Shown here: one piece after another, positions 21,378 to 32,288 of the stretch | Position numbering within the stretch: the first letter of the stretch is position 1 | Layout of the letters: each line of letters opens with the position of its first letter | Assembly: GCF_000510265.1 (NCBI RefSeq) | Contig: NZ_CP006745.1 | Coordinates: 553,444 to 617,443, forward strand | DNA from: Candidatus Endolissoclinum faulkneri L5 | GTDB taxonomy: Bacteria > Pseudomonadota > Alphaproteobacteria > Thalassobaculales > Thalassobaculaceae | Length of the DNA stretch: 64,000 nucleotides | Reading direction: 5' to 3' | Notes under the pieces: model-generated | What the model was told of the DNA's origin: nothing | Databases searched by the model: none | What the model saw: only the letters and a program-made list of their open reading frames with translations | Program-made: the position numbers and the translations under genes

Positions 21378-22600
21378 AATAGCGCTTTTCCGCAATTATA
21401 TTAGCGAAGGGTCTAATGAGAGCTAGTATTGAAAAACAAGTTTTAATTGTATTAGAAATAATTTGTAATAATTTTGATAATTATATTTTTGATGCTAAAA
21501 TTGATCTATTGTATCTATTGTATTAGTACAATAAATATATTTAATAAAAATACTATCTTTTATTATAATACTACATTTCCCCTTAGATATTTAGTGAGTA
21601 TTAGTTATTATTAGCGCAATAAAGATTTTTATTAATCATTACCTAGATAACCTTAAAATTCGGATAAAAATAACATCATTTGTTTATATCAAACTTTCTT
21701 CTTATTTGCATAAAAGCAACTTTTTTATGTTATTATAGTTTTTGTCATATATAATCGTTGATACTAGCACCGCTCTTAATCATATTTTAAGAAATCGTTT
21801 AATGATTAATTTTAAGATTAATGTAATAATTAACAATTAAGATGCAAATTTTGCTTTACTCTTTCAAAAAAAACGAAAACTATTGTATGTTAGATCTTAA
21901 TGTGCTAGGAGTTTACTTTAATTACTGCCCTACTGCTTTTTATAGATTACTATGACTTTTTTATAGACAAATCGCCCTTTAGGGGTTTATTACAAAACTA
22001 TTAGGATTTTAATATCATTGTTGGCATATCCTAAATACCCTAGACAATACAAACAATTGTTACACGTACGTTATTGTATTTTTGGAGCAGTGCACTGTGG
22101 TTAATTTAAAAATACAAAAAAATTTTATACCATGCTGATGGGGAAGAATTTAAAGAAACAATTAGAATTTACCTAAGTTAATCAATTATGCAATTTAGAT
22201 AACCAAATTTATTAGTGTTAATTTTAGCAACATTTAGTAACTAATGAAAAATTATTGAGTTTTTAGGCGTTTGCTCCAATTAAATTAAATAAAAATAATC
22301 TTGTAAATAATCCTAAACAGGATAAGGTCTTTCTTTATGACAAAATGCACTTATCTTGCTCGACAAGCCGCATATTAGGCACGAATCAATTCTTATTGAT
22401 TACAATAATCATCGATTAATCAACATAATTCATCCACTCAGCAAAAATTTTTGTATAAACTCATAATACAGAACGTGCTGTTAGAGTGTGTTTTCTTTTA
22501 TTACAAGATGCTATTTAAGAACTAGCTCTGCCTCGAATCTTCCTCTTCGTATCGCAAATACAATTCCACACTAGTTATAGTGAAGCAAAGGATTATCAGT
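21378..22600. other. Gene-free region between dihydroorotase and folE (divergent)
   Basis: About 1.2 kb, very AT-rich, with no ORF that resembles a protein. It includes a short imperfect repeat of ATCTATTGT near 21505-21530. The promoters for the two divergent genes must lie here, but no site is convincing by eye. Confidence 0.5.
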
Positions 22601-23233
22601 ATGCATGCGCATAAACAAATTCATAGTCACGATGAGGTAGCAATGGTAGCGCCTAGCAAAAACCGCCCTACGCGCGATCAGGCAGAGCGTGCAGTACGTA
22701 CACTAATTGAATTTGTTGGAGAAAATCCAGATCGTGAAGGTCTTCAAGATACCCCAAGGCGAGTAGTTAAGTACTATGATGAACTATTTTCTGGCTATCT
22801 CTACAATCCAGACGAAATTTTATCTCGTACCTTTGAGGAAGTTGATGGATATGACGAGATCGTACTACTGCGTAATGTACGCTTTGAATCATTCTGCGAA
22901 CACCATATGTTACCAATTATTGGTATTTCCCATGTGGGATATTTCCCAAGTGAGCGAGTTGTCGGTATTTCTAAATTAGCTCGAATAATAGATGTTTATG
23001 CCAAGCGTATGCAGATACAAGAGAGATTAACAGCTCAAATCGCCCAAGCGATTGACAATGTGCTAGCTCCTAGGGGGGTGGCTGTGGTCATCGAATCTGA
23101 ACATTATTGTATGAGCACTCGAGGTTTACATAAGCCAGGTGTAAACATGACGACAACTCGTATGCTTGGCTGTTTTAAAGACAATTATGAATGCCGTCGT
23201 GAGTTCTACCAACTTATCGCAAATAAAAAATAG
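22601..23233 (+). CDS. folE: GTP cyclohydrolase I (FolE1)
   Basis: 210 residues from the ATG at 22601, chosen because AAAGGA (22587-22592) sits 8 bases upstream; the frame also opens at a GTG at 22580. It converts GTP to dihydroneopterin triphosphate, the first step of folate and other pterins. Zinc ligands are present (numbered from the GTG): Cys106 and His109 in [11 protein letters not shown] and Cys177 in EHYCMSTRG, spaced as in E. coli. Also seen are GLQDTPRRV and QERLTAQIA. The gene stands alone, followed by a hairpin (23319-23347). Confidence 0.96.
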   Translation: MHAHKQIHSHDEVAMVAPSKNRPTRDQAERAVRTLIEFVGENPDREGLQDTPRRVVKYYDELFSGYLYNPDEILSRTFEEVDGYDEIVLLRNVRFESFCEHHMLPIIGISHVGYFPSERVVGISKLARIIDVYAKRMQIQERLTAQIAQAIDNVLAPRGVAVVIESEHYCMSTRGLHKPGVNMTTTRMLGCFKDNYECRREFYQLIANKK

Positions 23234-23318
23234 AAAAATAGATTTTTAGTTTTTATCGATAATCTGAGAAACTCTAAATGTTGGAAAATTATTCTTGCTT
23301 TGTAGCTCATACTTGTAC

Positions 23319-23347
23319 TTTAGAGTGCTAAAAATTAGCACTCTAAA
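23319..23347 (+). terminator. Hairpin after folE, possible terminator
   Basis: Perfect 13-bp arms (TTTAGAGTGCTAA and its complement) around an AAA loop, 86 bases after the folE stop. The following bases TTGTTGTT are only moderately T-rich, so termination is plausible but not certain. Confidence 0.45.
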
Positions 23348-23504
23348 TTGTTGTTAAACGAGGAAAGTTTTGTCACAAGTCTGCTTGATGCGCTGAACAG
23401 CAGTTAAATTATATTGACAACAATGTTATCGTGCTATGTCGGACAAAAATTTGCAATCTATTCGCAAATAGTTATCATTTTTATAATGCATCGACATGGT
23501 TGAG

Positions 23505-23552
23505 GAAGCTTAAATTTACCAATTCCTAGAAGCTTAAATTTACCAATTCCTA
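23505..23552. repeat. Exact tandem duplication, 24-bp unit, two copies
   Basis: A 24-base unit beginning GAAGCTTAAATTTACC at 23505-23528 is repeated exactly at 23529-23552. Thirteen bases later a second duplication (GATTGAAGAATAT plus two bases, 23566-23595) follows, so two independent events lie side by side. Confidence 0.92.
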
Positions 23553-23854
23553 AAAAATTATTTAGGATTGAAGAATATAAGATTGAAGAATATTAGTAGA
23601 TAATATTGTTATATTTTTGAGTGTTGTTACAAATACCTTTCAACACAACTGAAATATATATTTGCTTCGATTTTAGATATCTGTCGAACTTATTTTTATC
23701 AAGAACAAAGCAAAAAAACAACTAAGCTTGTTTTTAAAATGTCGTTGTGCGTTGAATATTAATAGTGATAGAACACTAAATTAATAGCAGTTTTTTTGGG
23801 AATAAAGTACTTTTCCATACTTTACTAAAAAAAACAAATTGAAGAAACACGATT

Positions 23855-25444
23855 ATGCATAAAGCAATTAAACTTTCCATAGCAGCCTGCGTTGGTTTTT
23901 TAGCCTTATTCATGGCGGCTAATGCACAAGACTTTGTTTATGAGTTTCATTCTTACCTTTTCTTAATTTCTGCGGTTGCAATAACGTTCTGGTTAATTGC
24001 TCGTAAGGAAGATAATATTAATCTAAATAGTTATATGGACGCTCCAGTGCGCATTGGCGTGATTGCCACTGTCTTTTGGGGTGTCATTGGATTTGCTGTC
24101 GGTGTTTTCGCATCTTCCCAGCTGGCTTGGCCAGATTTTAATATTGCGCCATGGTTTAATTTTGGACGTGTACGCCCTTTACACACCTCAATAGTAATTT
24201 TTGCTTTTGGCGGTAACGCGCTTCTTTGTACCAGTTTTTATGTAGTACAACGTACATGCCGAGTACGCTTATTTGGCGGCGATCTTGCTTCGTTCGTTTT
24301 TTGGGGATATCAACTCTTTATCGTCCTAGCAGGAACTGGCTACTTGCTTGGTAACAGTGCATCCAAGGAGTACGCTGAGCCAGAATGGTACATCGATATT
24401 TGGCTTACAATTGTTTGGGTTGCTTATCTGGTCGTATTCCTCGGCACTATCCTTAAACGTAAAGAGCCGCATATCTACGTAGCTAATTGGTTTTACTTAG
24501 CTTTCATTATCACAATCGCTGTATTGCATGTGATAAACGCCTTAGCGATTCCGGTATCTCTAACTGGCTCGAAAAGCTATTCACTATTTTCTGGCGTACA
24601 AGATGCTATGATTCAATGGTGGTATGGACATAACGCAGTTGGATTTTTTTTGACTGCCGGGTTTTTAGGCATGATGTACTATTTCATACCTAAGCAGGCT
24701 ATGCGACCAGTGTATTCTTATAGGCTTTCCATTGTGCACTTTTGGTCGCTGACTTTTTTATATATATGGGCGGGCCCACACCATTTGCATTATACAGCTC
24801 TGCCTGATTGGGCACAAACTCTTGGCATGGTATTCTCTATCATGTTGTGGATGCCGTCGTGGGGAGGAATGATTAACGGATTAATGACCATGTCTGGGGC
24901 ATGGGATAAGATCCGCACTGACCCAATCATACGAATGATGGTAACAGCACTGGCATTCTATGGCATGTCCACATTTGAGGGACCTATGTTAGCTATAAAA
25001 AGCGTAAATGCTCTTAGCCACTATACTGAGTGGACAATAGGTCATGTACATTCCGGCGCACTTGGTTGGGTAGGTATGATCTCTTTCGGGGCTATTTATT
25101 TTTTAACTACGAAAGTATTTAAAAGTGATAATTTATACTCAGTAAAAATGGTAAACTGGCACTTCTGGCTTGCTACATTAGGAATAGCTGCTTATGCTAG
25201 TGTGATGTGGGTTAGCGGAATTATGCAAGGCCTTATGTGGCGTGAGTACGATTCTGAAGGTTTTTTGGTTTACTCATTTGCTGAAACTGTTGATGCTATG
25301 CATCCTTTCTATGTAGCTCGCACCATTGCTGGCATACTATATCTATCGGGTGGCTTAGTAATGGCGTATAACATAGGTATGACTATATTAGCTGGTAAAG
25401 ATAACAAGAAGACAAGTCTTACTGTATTACCTAGCTCTGCTTGA
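23855..25444 (+). CDS. ccoN: cbb3-type cytochrome c oxidase subunit I
   Basis: 529 residues with about 12 membrane helices. It is the catalytic haem-copper subunit that reduces oxygen at the inner membrane. CuB and haem ligands fit by spacing: His259 in [11 protein letters not shown], Tyr303 in [10 protein letters not shown], and His309/His310. The His259-Tyr303-His309-His310 spacing equals that of characterised cbb3 enzymes, where this Tyr is cross-linked to a CuB histidine. His110 is a probable low-spin haem ligand. ATG start. First gene of ccoNOPGH; ccoO follows after 16 bases. Confidence 0.97.
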   Translation: MHKAIKLSIAACVGFLALFMAANAQDFVYEFHSYLFLISAVAITFWLIARKEDNINLNSYMDAPVRIGVIATVFWGVIGFAVGVFASSQLAWPDFNIAPWFNFGRVRPLHTSIVIFAFGGNALLCTSFYVVQRTCRVRLFGGDLASFVFWGYQLFIVLAGTGYLLGNSASKEYAEPEWYIDIWLTIVWVAYLVVFLGTILKRKEPHIYVANWFYLAFIITIAVLHVINALAIPVSLTGSKSYSLFSGVQDAMIQWWYGHNAVGFFLTAGFLGMMYYFIPKQAMRPVYSYRLSIVHFWSLTFLYIWAGPHHLHYTALPDWAQTLGMVFSIMLWMPSWGGMINGLMTMSGAWDKIRTDPIIRMMVTALAFYGMSTFEGPMLAIKSVNALSHYTEWTIGHVHSGALGWVGMISFGAIYFLTTKVFKSDNLYSVKMVNWHFWLATLGIAAYASVMWVSGIMQGLMWREYDSEGFLVYSFAETVDAMHPFYVARTIAGILYLSGGLVMAYNIGMTILAGKDNKKTSLTVLPSSA

Positions 25445-25460
25445 ATTTAGGAGAAAGCTA

Positions 25461-26198
25461 ATGTCTATCCTGGACAAGCATCATCGTCTTGAAACCAATG
25501 CAACGCTACTGCTTATCCTTTCTTTTTTAGTGATCAGCATCGGGGGGATTGTTGAAATTGTTCCCTTATTTTATCTACAAAACACTATTGAACGCGTGGA
25601 AGGGATGCGTCCATACTCACCATTAGAATTAAAAGGTCGTGCAATCTATCAGCGCGAGGGTTGCTACGTGTGCCATAGCCAGATGATCAGGCCGTTTCGT
25701 GATGAAGTGGAGCGTTATGGTCACTACTCTTTGGCAGCTGAGAGCATGTACGATCATCCATTTCAATGGGGATCAAAGCGAACCGGTCCCGACTTAGCCC
25801 GTATAGGGGGGCGTTATTCTAACAAGTGGCATGTTCAGCATTTGACAGACCCTCGTTCAGTAGTACCGGAATCAATAATGCCATCTTACAAATTTTTAGC
25901 AAAAAACAAGCTCTATATAAGCGATATTACAAGTCACCTAAAGGCCAATCAATTACTTGGTGTGCCTTATAATCAGGAGATGATGGAGAAAGCATTTGCC
26001 GATGTACAATCCCAGGCTGATCCAAACGCTGATACAACAGAATTACTAGAGCGCTATCCTAGGGCTAAGACTGGTGATTTTGACGGTAATCCAACTCGAC
26101 TCACAGAAATGGATGCCTTAATTGCTTATCTACAAATGCTTGGAACTTTAGTAGATTTTTCGACGTTAGAACAAGGGCAAAACATTAGTTTAGAATAA
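25461..26198 (+). CDS. ccoO: cbb3-type cytochrome c oxidase subunit II (mono-haem c)
   Basis: 245 residues. It is a membrane-anchored cytochrome c with one N-terminal helix (about 14-36) and a single haem c motif, CYVCH (Cys68, Cys71, His72), in [20 protein letters not shown]. The axial Met probably lies in [17 protein letters not shown] stands 7 bases before the ATG. It passes electrons from CcoP to CcoN. No ccoQ ORF is visible in the 167 bases that separate it from ccoP. Confidence 0.97.
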   Translation: MSILDKHHRLETNATLLLILSFLVISIGGIVEIVPLFYLQNTIERVEGMRPYSPLELKGRAIYQREGCYVCHSQMIRPFRDEVERYGHYSLAAESMYDHPFQWGSKRTGPDLARIGGRYSNKWHVQHLTDPRSVVPESIMPSYKFLAKNKLYISDITSHLKANQLLGVPYNQEMMEKAFADVQSQADPNADTTELLERYPRAKTGDFDGNPTRLTEMDALIAYLQMLGTLVDFSTLEQGQNISLE

Positions 26199-26365
26199 TT
26201 GCATGACCTAATTGCAAGCTATCCAGCTTTAATGATCTTCCAGCTATGAGATACTTTGTGTAATTTGGTAACTTATTATATTGATAAATTTCTCAAGAAA
26301 TTCCTTCTTAATAAATTCTAATCTACTAATATGCAAGCCTTATCCACATTAAAAGCGAATAAATA

Positions 26366-27235
26366 ATGAGCAAAAAGGAGAGTGACCTTGTTCAAAAAGT
26401 CGAAACTACTGGATACGAGTGGGACGGCATCAAAGAACTAAATAACCCCCTTCCTCGCTGGTGGCTTTATGTATTTTATAGTACTATAATTTTTGCTGTT
26501 TGTTACGCTATTTACTATCCTTCTATTCCTCTAATAAAAGGATATACTGAGGGCTTTTCTGGCTATTCTAGTCGCGAAGAATTAGAGCATGAGATGGCAG
26601 AAGTGCAGTCAAGTCACGCAACAATCTTAGAATTAATCAAAACAATGGACGTAAGTGATATTCAATCTGATCCTAAGCTAGCCCGCTTCGCGACCGCTGG
26701 CGGTGCCTCGAATTTCAAAGTTTATTGCTCACAATGCCATGGTTCTGGGGCGCAAGGTGGAGTGGGCTATCCCAACTTAAGCGACGATGATTGGCTATGG
26801 GGTGGATCGATCAAGCAAATCGAAACGACTATTCGCCACGGCATTCGTTATGAAGCCGATGAAGATACCAGATTTTCGGAAATGCCTGCTTTTGGACGTG
26901 ACCAAATCTTGTCAAAAGAGCAAATAATTGCAGTAGCTAACTATGTTTCCTCATTGTCTGGTTTGGAGCACGAAGATAGTCTTATAGATTTAGGAGCTAT
27001 GGTTTTCGCTGAAAATTGTTCAGGATGTCATGGCGATGATGGCCAAGGGATCAATGAAGTTGGCGCCCCAAATCTTGCTGATACGCTCTGGTTATATGAT
27101 AACAGCAAAAAAGCAATTATTTCCCAAATAATTAATCCACAGCATGGTGTAATGCCTGCTTGGGATGATCGTCTTGGTGATATTATAGTGAAAGAACTCG
27201 CCTTATACGTACATGGACTAGGAGGTGGCGAGTAA
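26366..27235 (+). CDS. ccoP: cbb3-type cytochrome c oxidase subunit III (di-haem c)
   Basis: 289 residues. An N-terminal membrane helix (about 33-54, RWWLYVFYSTIIFAVCYAIY) follows the typical YEWDGIKELNNPLPRWW. Two haem c motifs follow: CSQCH (Cys121/Cys124/His125) and CSGCH (Cys218/Cys221/His222). It accepts electrons from soluble or membrane cytochromes. ATG start; 34 bases before ccoG. Confidence 0.97.
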   Translation: MSKKESDLVQKVETTGYEWDGIKELNNPLPRWWLYVFYSTIIFAVCYAIYYPSIPLIKGYTEGFSGYSSREELEHEMAEVQSSHATILELIKTMDVSDIQSDPKLARFATAGGASNFKVYCSQCHGSGAQGGVGYPNLSDDDWLWGGSIKQIETTIRHGIRYEADEDTRFSEMPAFGRDQILSKEQIIAVANYVSSLSGLEHEDSLIDLGAMVFAENCSGCHGDDGQGINEVGAPNLADTLWLYDNSKKAIISQIINPQHGVMPAWDDRLGDIIVKELALYVHGLGGGE

Positions 27236-27269
27236 TCAATGATTAATACTATTAAGCTAAGAGCATCTG

Positions 27270-28832
27270 ATGAACAATATTAGCACAAGCGATATCGAGC
27301 AATTTGACGTTGAGGCTGTAAACCGCTACGATAAGCAACAACCCCTTTATGCTCCACGCAAAAAAATTTATCCAAAACTGGCAGACGGTGTATTTCGTCG
27401 CTTTAAGTGGATGGTGATGCTAATCACTCTTAGTATTTATTATGTTACCCCATGGCTTCGCTGGGATCGAGGAGAATTTGCTCCAAATCAGGCAGTGCTG
27501 GTCGATTTATATCACCGCCGTTTTTATTTTTTCTGGATCGAGATCTGGCCGCAAGAATTCTATTACATCGCCAGTCTATTGATAATGGCGGCAATTGGTT
27601 TATTCATGGTCACATCCTCAATCGGTCGTGCATGGTGCGGTTATACTTGCCCACAAACGGTTTGGGTTGACTTGTTTCTTGTAATTGAACGTTTTATCGA
27701 AGGAGACCGCAATAAACGCATGCGCCTCGATAAATCACCAATCAACCCAACAAAACTAGCTAAAAAAATTAGCAAGCATATTATTTGGTTGCTGATTGCA
27801 GCAGCAACCGGAGGTGCTTGGATTTTCTATTTTGCTGATGCACCAACACTTCTATTAAAAGTATTAAATGGCAGCGCATCAACAGTTGCTTATGGAACTA
27901 TAGCTGTGCTTACTTTCACTACATATTCGTTAGGTGGTTTAATGCGTGAACAAGTATGCACCTATATGTGTCCCTGGCCACGCATTCAAGCAGCTATGCT
28001 TGATGAAAATTCGCTAACCGTAACATACAATGCCTGGCGTGGTGAACCGCGTTCTCACCACTCGAAGATCCAGAATCTTATTGCTGGCTCAGAAAATATC
28101 TCTGTTTCTAGCGGAGATTGTATCGATTGTAAGGCTTGCGTTGCTGTTTGTCCTATGGGAATTGATATTCGTGATGGTCAGCAACTTGAGTGCATTACTT
28201 GCGCGCTTTGTATTGATGCATGTGATAAGGTAATGGAAAAGCTAGGTAAGCCAAAAGGGCTAATCTCCTATTCTACTTTGGCAGATTACAAACACAACAC
28301 GGAACTATTTTTCGCTACTGTTAATTCTGAATTAGTTCAAGTAAATAGAGAAATTATAAAACCCAAATTTAAACATACGACTATAAGCAGAATTCTGCAG
28401 CAACCAAGAACGATTATATACTTTGCTATATGGGCGCTAATAGGCTTAAGCATGATGATTATGTTAACCACACGCTCTCATTTGAAGATTAATGTTCTTC
28501 ATGATCGTAATCCATTATATGTACGCTTATCGGACGGTAGTATACGTAACGGTTACATCGTAAAAATATTGAATATGATCCCAAAACGCAGAACATTCAC
28601 CCTAACCGTTGAGGATTTCATTGATGGGGAGATGATAATGCCGCAGAAAAAAAATGACCGTTTTCGTAAAATACTCTTAAATGTTAAGCCAGATAGCTTG
28701 TTGGCGCAGCGGCTTTTCGTAATTTCCAGTCCTAACAAGAAAAAGGCCGTACAAAGAACCTTTCGGTTCCAAATACATGACAATGCCAGTAGTGAATCAG
28801 CGGAATACACCACTATTTTTTCTTATGGATAA
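27270..28832 (+). CDS. ccoG: CcoG/FixG/RdxA, cbb3 oxidase assembly iron-sulfur protein
   Basis: 520 residues. It is a polytopic membrane ferredoxin thought to reduce Cu(II) during cbb3 assembly. Motifs are GRAWCGYTCPQTVW and CTYMCPWPRIQ in membrane-proximal loops, then the two-cluster ferredoxin segment CIDCKACVAVCPMGIDIRDG and CITCALCIDACD. A periplasmic Ig-like domain occupies the C-terminal 120 residues after a last helix near 385. ATG start 34 bases after ccoP. Intact. Confidence 0.95.
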   Translation: MNNISTSDIEQFDVEAVNRYDKQQPLYAPRKKIYPKLADGVFRRFKWMVMLITLSIYYVTPWLRWDRGEFAPNQAVLVDLYHRRFYFFWIEIWPQEFYYIASLLIMAAIGLFMVTSSIGRAWCGYTCPQTVWVDLFLVIERFIEGDRNKRMRLDKSPINPTKLAKKISKHIIWLLIAAATGGAWIFYFADAPTLLLKVLNGSASTVAYGTIAVLTFTTYSLGGLMREQVCTYMCPWPRIQAAMLDENSLTVTYNAWRGEPRSHHSKIQNLIAGSENISVSSGDCIDCKACVAVCPMGIDIRDGQQLECITCALCIDACDKVMEKLGKPKGLISYSTLADYKHNTELFFATVNSELVQVNREIIKPKFKHTTISRILQQPRTIIYFAIWALIGLSMMIMLTTRSHLKINVLHDRNPLYVRLSDGSIRNGYIVKILNMIPKRRTFTLTVEDFIDGEMIMPQKKNDRFRKILLNVKPDSLLAQRLFVISSPNKKKAVQRTFRFQIHDNASSESAEYTTIFSYG

Positions 28833-28892
28833 CTGCAGAAGCAATAAATACTAAACTTATAATTCCTGCTAGTTTGACTAGTTGTTTTAAAA

Positions 28893-29354
28893 ATGACCGA
28901 CCGACACATTTTGATAATCTTAATTTTTTTCTTTGGAATTGTAATAACGGTTAATGCAATACTGGCTATTTTAGCTAATAGAACTTGGCCTGGCCTAATA
29001 GTAGATAATTCCTACGTGGCAAGCCAGCAGTTCAATTCTCACATCGCTGATGCACGTAAGCAAAAGGCTTTAGGTTACACTCTAGATTTTGAACAGGCAA
29101 AAAATCAACTTACTCTAATTCTTTATGATAAATTTGGACAAGGTATAAATATTCTCGGCGGTAACGTTCGTATTGGTCGGCCAGTAACACGTAATGAAGA
29201 TCGTGTAATTCATATTCCTTTTTTACCAAACGGCCGATTTAGCATACCAAACGCTTTAGCTGCAGGTACTTGGGTGGCTGATATCACTCTTACGCTGAGT
29301 AAAGATTGCACTTGGCGATCTGAAAGAAGGTTTTCTGTAATAAAAAACAATTAA
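28893..29354 (+). CDS. ccoH: CcoH/FixH family protein
   Basis: 153 residues. One N-terminal membrane helix (about 5-27) is followed by a periplasmic beta-rich domain with the family's ANRTWPGLIVDNSYVASQQF. FixH/CcoH binds the CcoNOP complex and stabilises it. It starts 60 bases after ccoG. In relatives ccoI (copper ATPase) and ccoS follow directly; here a 1.85-kb gene-free region follows instead. Confidence 0.88.
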   Translation: MTDRHILIILIFFFGIVITVNAILAILANRTWPGLIVDNSYVASQQFNSHIADARKQKALGYTLDFEQAKNQLTLILYDKFGQGINILGGNVRIGRPVTRNEDRVIHIPFLPNGRFSIPNALAAGTWVADITLTLSKDCTWRSERRFSVIKNN

Positions 29355-30097
29355 TGTATCGTATTCTTAGTTATATATTTTTATCTTTAAAAGAGTTATT
29401 TTTGACCAAGAAAATTGATAGTAATCTTTAAGAAAAGTTACTCTAACACTTAAGTAGAAGCAATATATTAGGCTTGATCTCTTGAGAAATAGCTAATCTC
29501 GATTATTTAGTCTTTAGCTTGCATAAACACTTTTTTGGACGGGAAAACTGATGAGCATTAGTTAAAAAATTAAATTATGCTAGATTGGGCTAAGCTAAAA
29601 TTTATCTCTGTGCCGTCGACTAGCATATCTTTTATATATTAACGACATCGAGCAATCCCATATACTGCTATATAGCATTTAGGGGATTTTTGTTAGATTA
29701 ATGACTACAATTTTAAATTATTTTTCTTTTTTTTGTAAAATTAATTTGCTTGCTATAGAAATACATATCTTGATACATTAACGTAATGTAAAAACACGCT
29801 AAATAAACTAATTTATCATCAGTTCTATGACCTATCTAGCAAAAGCATTTTTAACTTCTTCGGAAGAATTCAGGTATAATAAACTTCATGTAACTAAAAT
29901 AGTTAATTAAACGTAAGAATAATAGCAAAATCTCAGTAATAAAAATCTACTATTTTAAAAGTTAAACTCTCTATGAATACACAATCGACAGCACTTGTAA
30001 CCCAGGTAATAATATTTTAAGGGATTAAGTTATACAAAAATTCTCATCAAAAAGTTGAGCACTTTCTAGAAAAAACAATCCTCAGCGTATTGTATTA

Positions 30098-30131
30098 GAT
30101 TAATCAGAGTTTGCGATTAATCAGAGTTTGC
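30098..30131. repeat. Exact tandem duplication, 17-bp unit, two copies
   Basis: The unit GATTAATCAGAGTTTGC occurs at 30098-30114 and again at 30115-30131, in the gene-free region after ccoH. Confidence 0.92.
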
Positions 30132-30707
30132 AATAAAAAAAGAAGCATCATTTTGGAGTAGAATGCAAGCTTAAAACCTAAGACTCTTTGAGTTTGTAAT
30201 CAAAAACGATTTAAAAGAGTATTAAATGCTAATTGAATGATTAAAATTAAGGAAGCAAATACGATTAGAATTTTTCAATAAAAAAAGAATATTTAGTTTC
30301 CTTTTGTCCAAGACTTTAGATCAATTAATTTTCCTTTAGACAACTCTTGGATTATAAAATATGAAGAGTTAGATTAAATCACATGTTAAATACCTAAATA
30401 TGTATTCATTTTTCTCAAAAGCCATTAAATGTAAACCAAATCAAATATATTATCAACTAATCTTAATTAAGTTATAAATTTAGCTATAGCAATGAGTTGA
30501 TCCGGTAAAAAAAATTTTTTAGAGGTTGCTAAACATATTTGATAGGTTTGAGTTATTTGGTATTATTTTAAATTTATTTATTACCCTACTATTGTATTAA
30601 AAGGATTTAATGCTTATGACGTATCAAGTCAATCATTTAATTTAAAGTTAATATCTTTGAATACTAGCTTTAATGAGTGAAATAAAAATTCTTATTCATG
30701 CGGGTTA

Positions 30708-30746
30708 AAATATTCTCTCTCTCTATCTTTGAGAGAGAGAATATTT
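30708..30746. terminator. Perfect hairpin with GA/CT arms between convergent genes
   Basis: 16-bp perfect arms (AAATATTCTCTCTCTC and its complement) around the 7-base loop TATCTTT. The A-rich and T-rich flanks on the two sides could serve transcripts from both ccoH and tpiA, but it is 1.35 kb from ccoH and about 460 bases from the tpiA stop. The hairpin is certain; its role as terminator is a guess. Confidence 0.4.
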
Positions 30747-31205
30747 ACTTGTTACCCACTTAAATTGACCTTGTTTACAAAAGAATTAGTTTGTGGTGTT
30801 TTATATCCACGATATTAGGTAGCAACAATCGTAATGAATTAATTTATTAGCTAGAAAAGTTCTACAAGCGAATCAGGAAAGCGTCTGGCATTATTTTGAT
30901 AGTTCAATTAGCATTCATTTATATACTATGCTCAACAATTAGCTTTATTAATCAAAGTTAATTATTGTTATATAATAAAATATTATATGAGATAGAATCT
31001 ATTGTAAAAAATCACATGCTTTACAAACGACCGTGACGATCATAGCAATTTAATTATATTAACGCTAACAAATACAGTTTAAACGTTTAAAGGAGGAAAA
31101 TAAAATCGAATGCCTGCTTTGTGGGCTAGGTAAAATTTTATTCAAAAATTAAATTGTACTGCTTATTCTTATATGGAACTTCCTAGAAATTAAGCATTAT
31201 TATTG

Positions 31206-31949
31206 TTATGACATTTCTTCGGCAATAGCAAGAAAATCTGCTGCTTGAAGTGAGGAACTGCCAACTAAAGCACCATTTACATTAATAACTGACATCAGTT
31301 TTTTAGCGTTATCCGGTTTTACAGAACCGCCATAAAGTACTCGAATATTAACTGCGTCGTAGCATATATCACCCAGAATGTTGCGAATGTGAGAGTGAAC
31401 TATTGATATGTATTCAATATTCGGTATGCGACCTGTACCAATCGCCCAAATCGGCTCGTAAGCGACGACCAAATTATTGCTATTTAATCGTTCAGGTAGT
31501 GAGCCACGGATTTGCTTATCTACTACTTCTAATGCTTTTCCTGCACTTCTTTCATTTTCGGTCTCGCCCACACAAATAATAGGAATAAGTCCAGCCTCTA
31601 TGGCTGCTTTTGCCTTAGAGCGCACAACGAGATTATTTTCGTTGTGACAGATTCTTCTCTCAGAATGACCCAAGATTACATAAGTACAGCCAAGATCAAC
31701 AAGCATTTCTGGCGCGATATCGCCAGTATGAGCTCCGCTCTTGTAATTATGACAATCTTGGCCTCCAAGGAGGACTTTACTAGAACTAAGCAATAGGCTA
31801 ACTGGCAATAAATAAACAAAAGGAGGACAAATTGCTAATTCAATTGTTTTTGAACTTACATTTTGTATAATATCTGCCGCCAATGTCTTGCTAGAAAGAC
31901 AATTCATGTTCATTTTCCAATTGCCGACAATTAAAGAACGAGGAGCCAA
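31206..31949 (-). CDS. tpiA: Triosephosphate isomerase
   Basis: 247 residues. It is a glycolytic TIM-barrel enzyme interconverting dihydroxyacetone phosphate and glyceraldehyde-3-phosphate. Seen are GNWKMNMN (substrate Lys), LGHSERR (catalytic His), AYEPIWAIGTG (catalytic Glu) and the phosphate loop LYGGSVKPDN. The start codon appears to be TTG (31947-31949) with AGGG about 10 bases upstream; the first ATG lies after the essential GNWK motif and cannot be the start. Divergent from secG across a 1.66-kb gap. Confidence 0.95.
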   Translation of the reverse strand: MAPRSLIVGNWKMNMNCLSSKTLAADIIQNVSSKTIELAICPPFVYLLPVSLLLSSSKVLLGGQDCHNYKSGAHTGDIAPEMLVDLGCTYVILGHSERRICHNENNLVVRSKAKAAIEAGLIPIICVGETENERSAGKALEVVDKQIRGSLPERLNSNNLVVAYEPIWAIGTGRIPNIEYISIVHSHIRNILGDICYDAVNIRVLYGGSVKPDNAKKLMSVINVNGALVGSSSLQAADFLAIAEEMS

Positions 31950-32258
31950 GAAAGATACCCTAAATATTATTTAATTTTTTTAAAAATTTACTGTTTTATA
32001 GTAATTTTAAGGTCAAATAATGACAAGCTATTTTTAAAATTTACGAATAAACTTTGAGAAATAATTCATCTCTTTTACAGGAGTAAAATCTTTGTCTAAA
32101 CAGTAAAATTCAATAAATTCATACAATAGCTCGGCATATCTTGTTGATAATACTGGAAACTATACTTAAGAGTTATCTTAAGTTGAATACGTTCAATAAT
32201 AGAAGATGGTTTTAAAAAATAGCGAACGATCCTTAGTAAGATGGTTGGACATAAAACA

Positions 32259-32288
32259 AACTATCTTTATGCTAACTATCTTTATGCT
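32259..32288. repeat. Exact tandem duplication, 15-bp unit, two copies
   Basis: The unit AACTATCTTTATGCT occurs at 32259-32273 and 32274-32288 without mismatch. Confidence 0.9.

Larger units (their letters stand above)
23234..23854. other. Spacer between folE and ccoN
   Basis: About 620 bases. It contains a strong hairpin (23319-23347), an exact 24-bp tandem duplication (23505-23552) and a near-exact 15-bp one (23566-23595). No FNR/FixK-type TTGAT-N4-ATCAA box was seen upstream of ccoN. Confidence 0.5.
29355..31205. other. Gene-free region between ccoH and tpiA (convergent)
   Basis: About 1.85 kb, strongly AT-rich, with stops in every frame. I looked for a decayed ccoI here (metal-binding CxxC, DKTGT motif) and saw no trace. 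It contains a 17-bp exact tandem duplication (30098-30131) and a 16-bp-arm hairpin (30708-30746). Confidence 0.55.

Noticed and set aside
23319-23347. CIRCE-like half-sites (TTAGCACTC and GAGTGCTAA) after folE
   Set aside because: In the true HrcA operator the order is TTAGCACTC-N9-GAGTGCTAA; here the half-sites are in the opposite order around 3 bases, there is no heat-shock gene nearby, and it lies downstream of folE. A hairpin is the simpler reading.
26199-26365. Possible ccoQ between ccoO and ccoP
   Set aside because: All three plus-strand frames contain early stops and no segment resembles the CcoQ helix.
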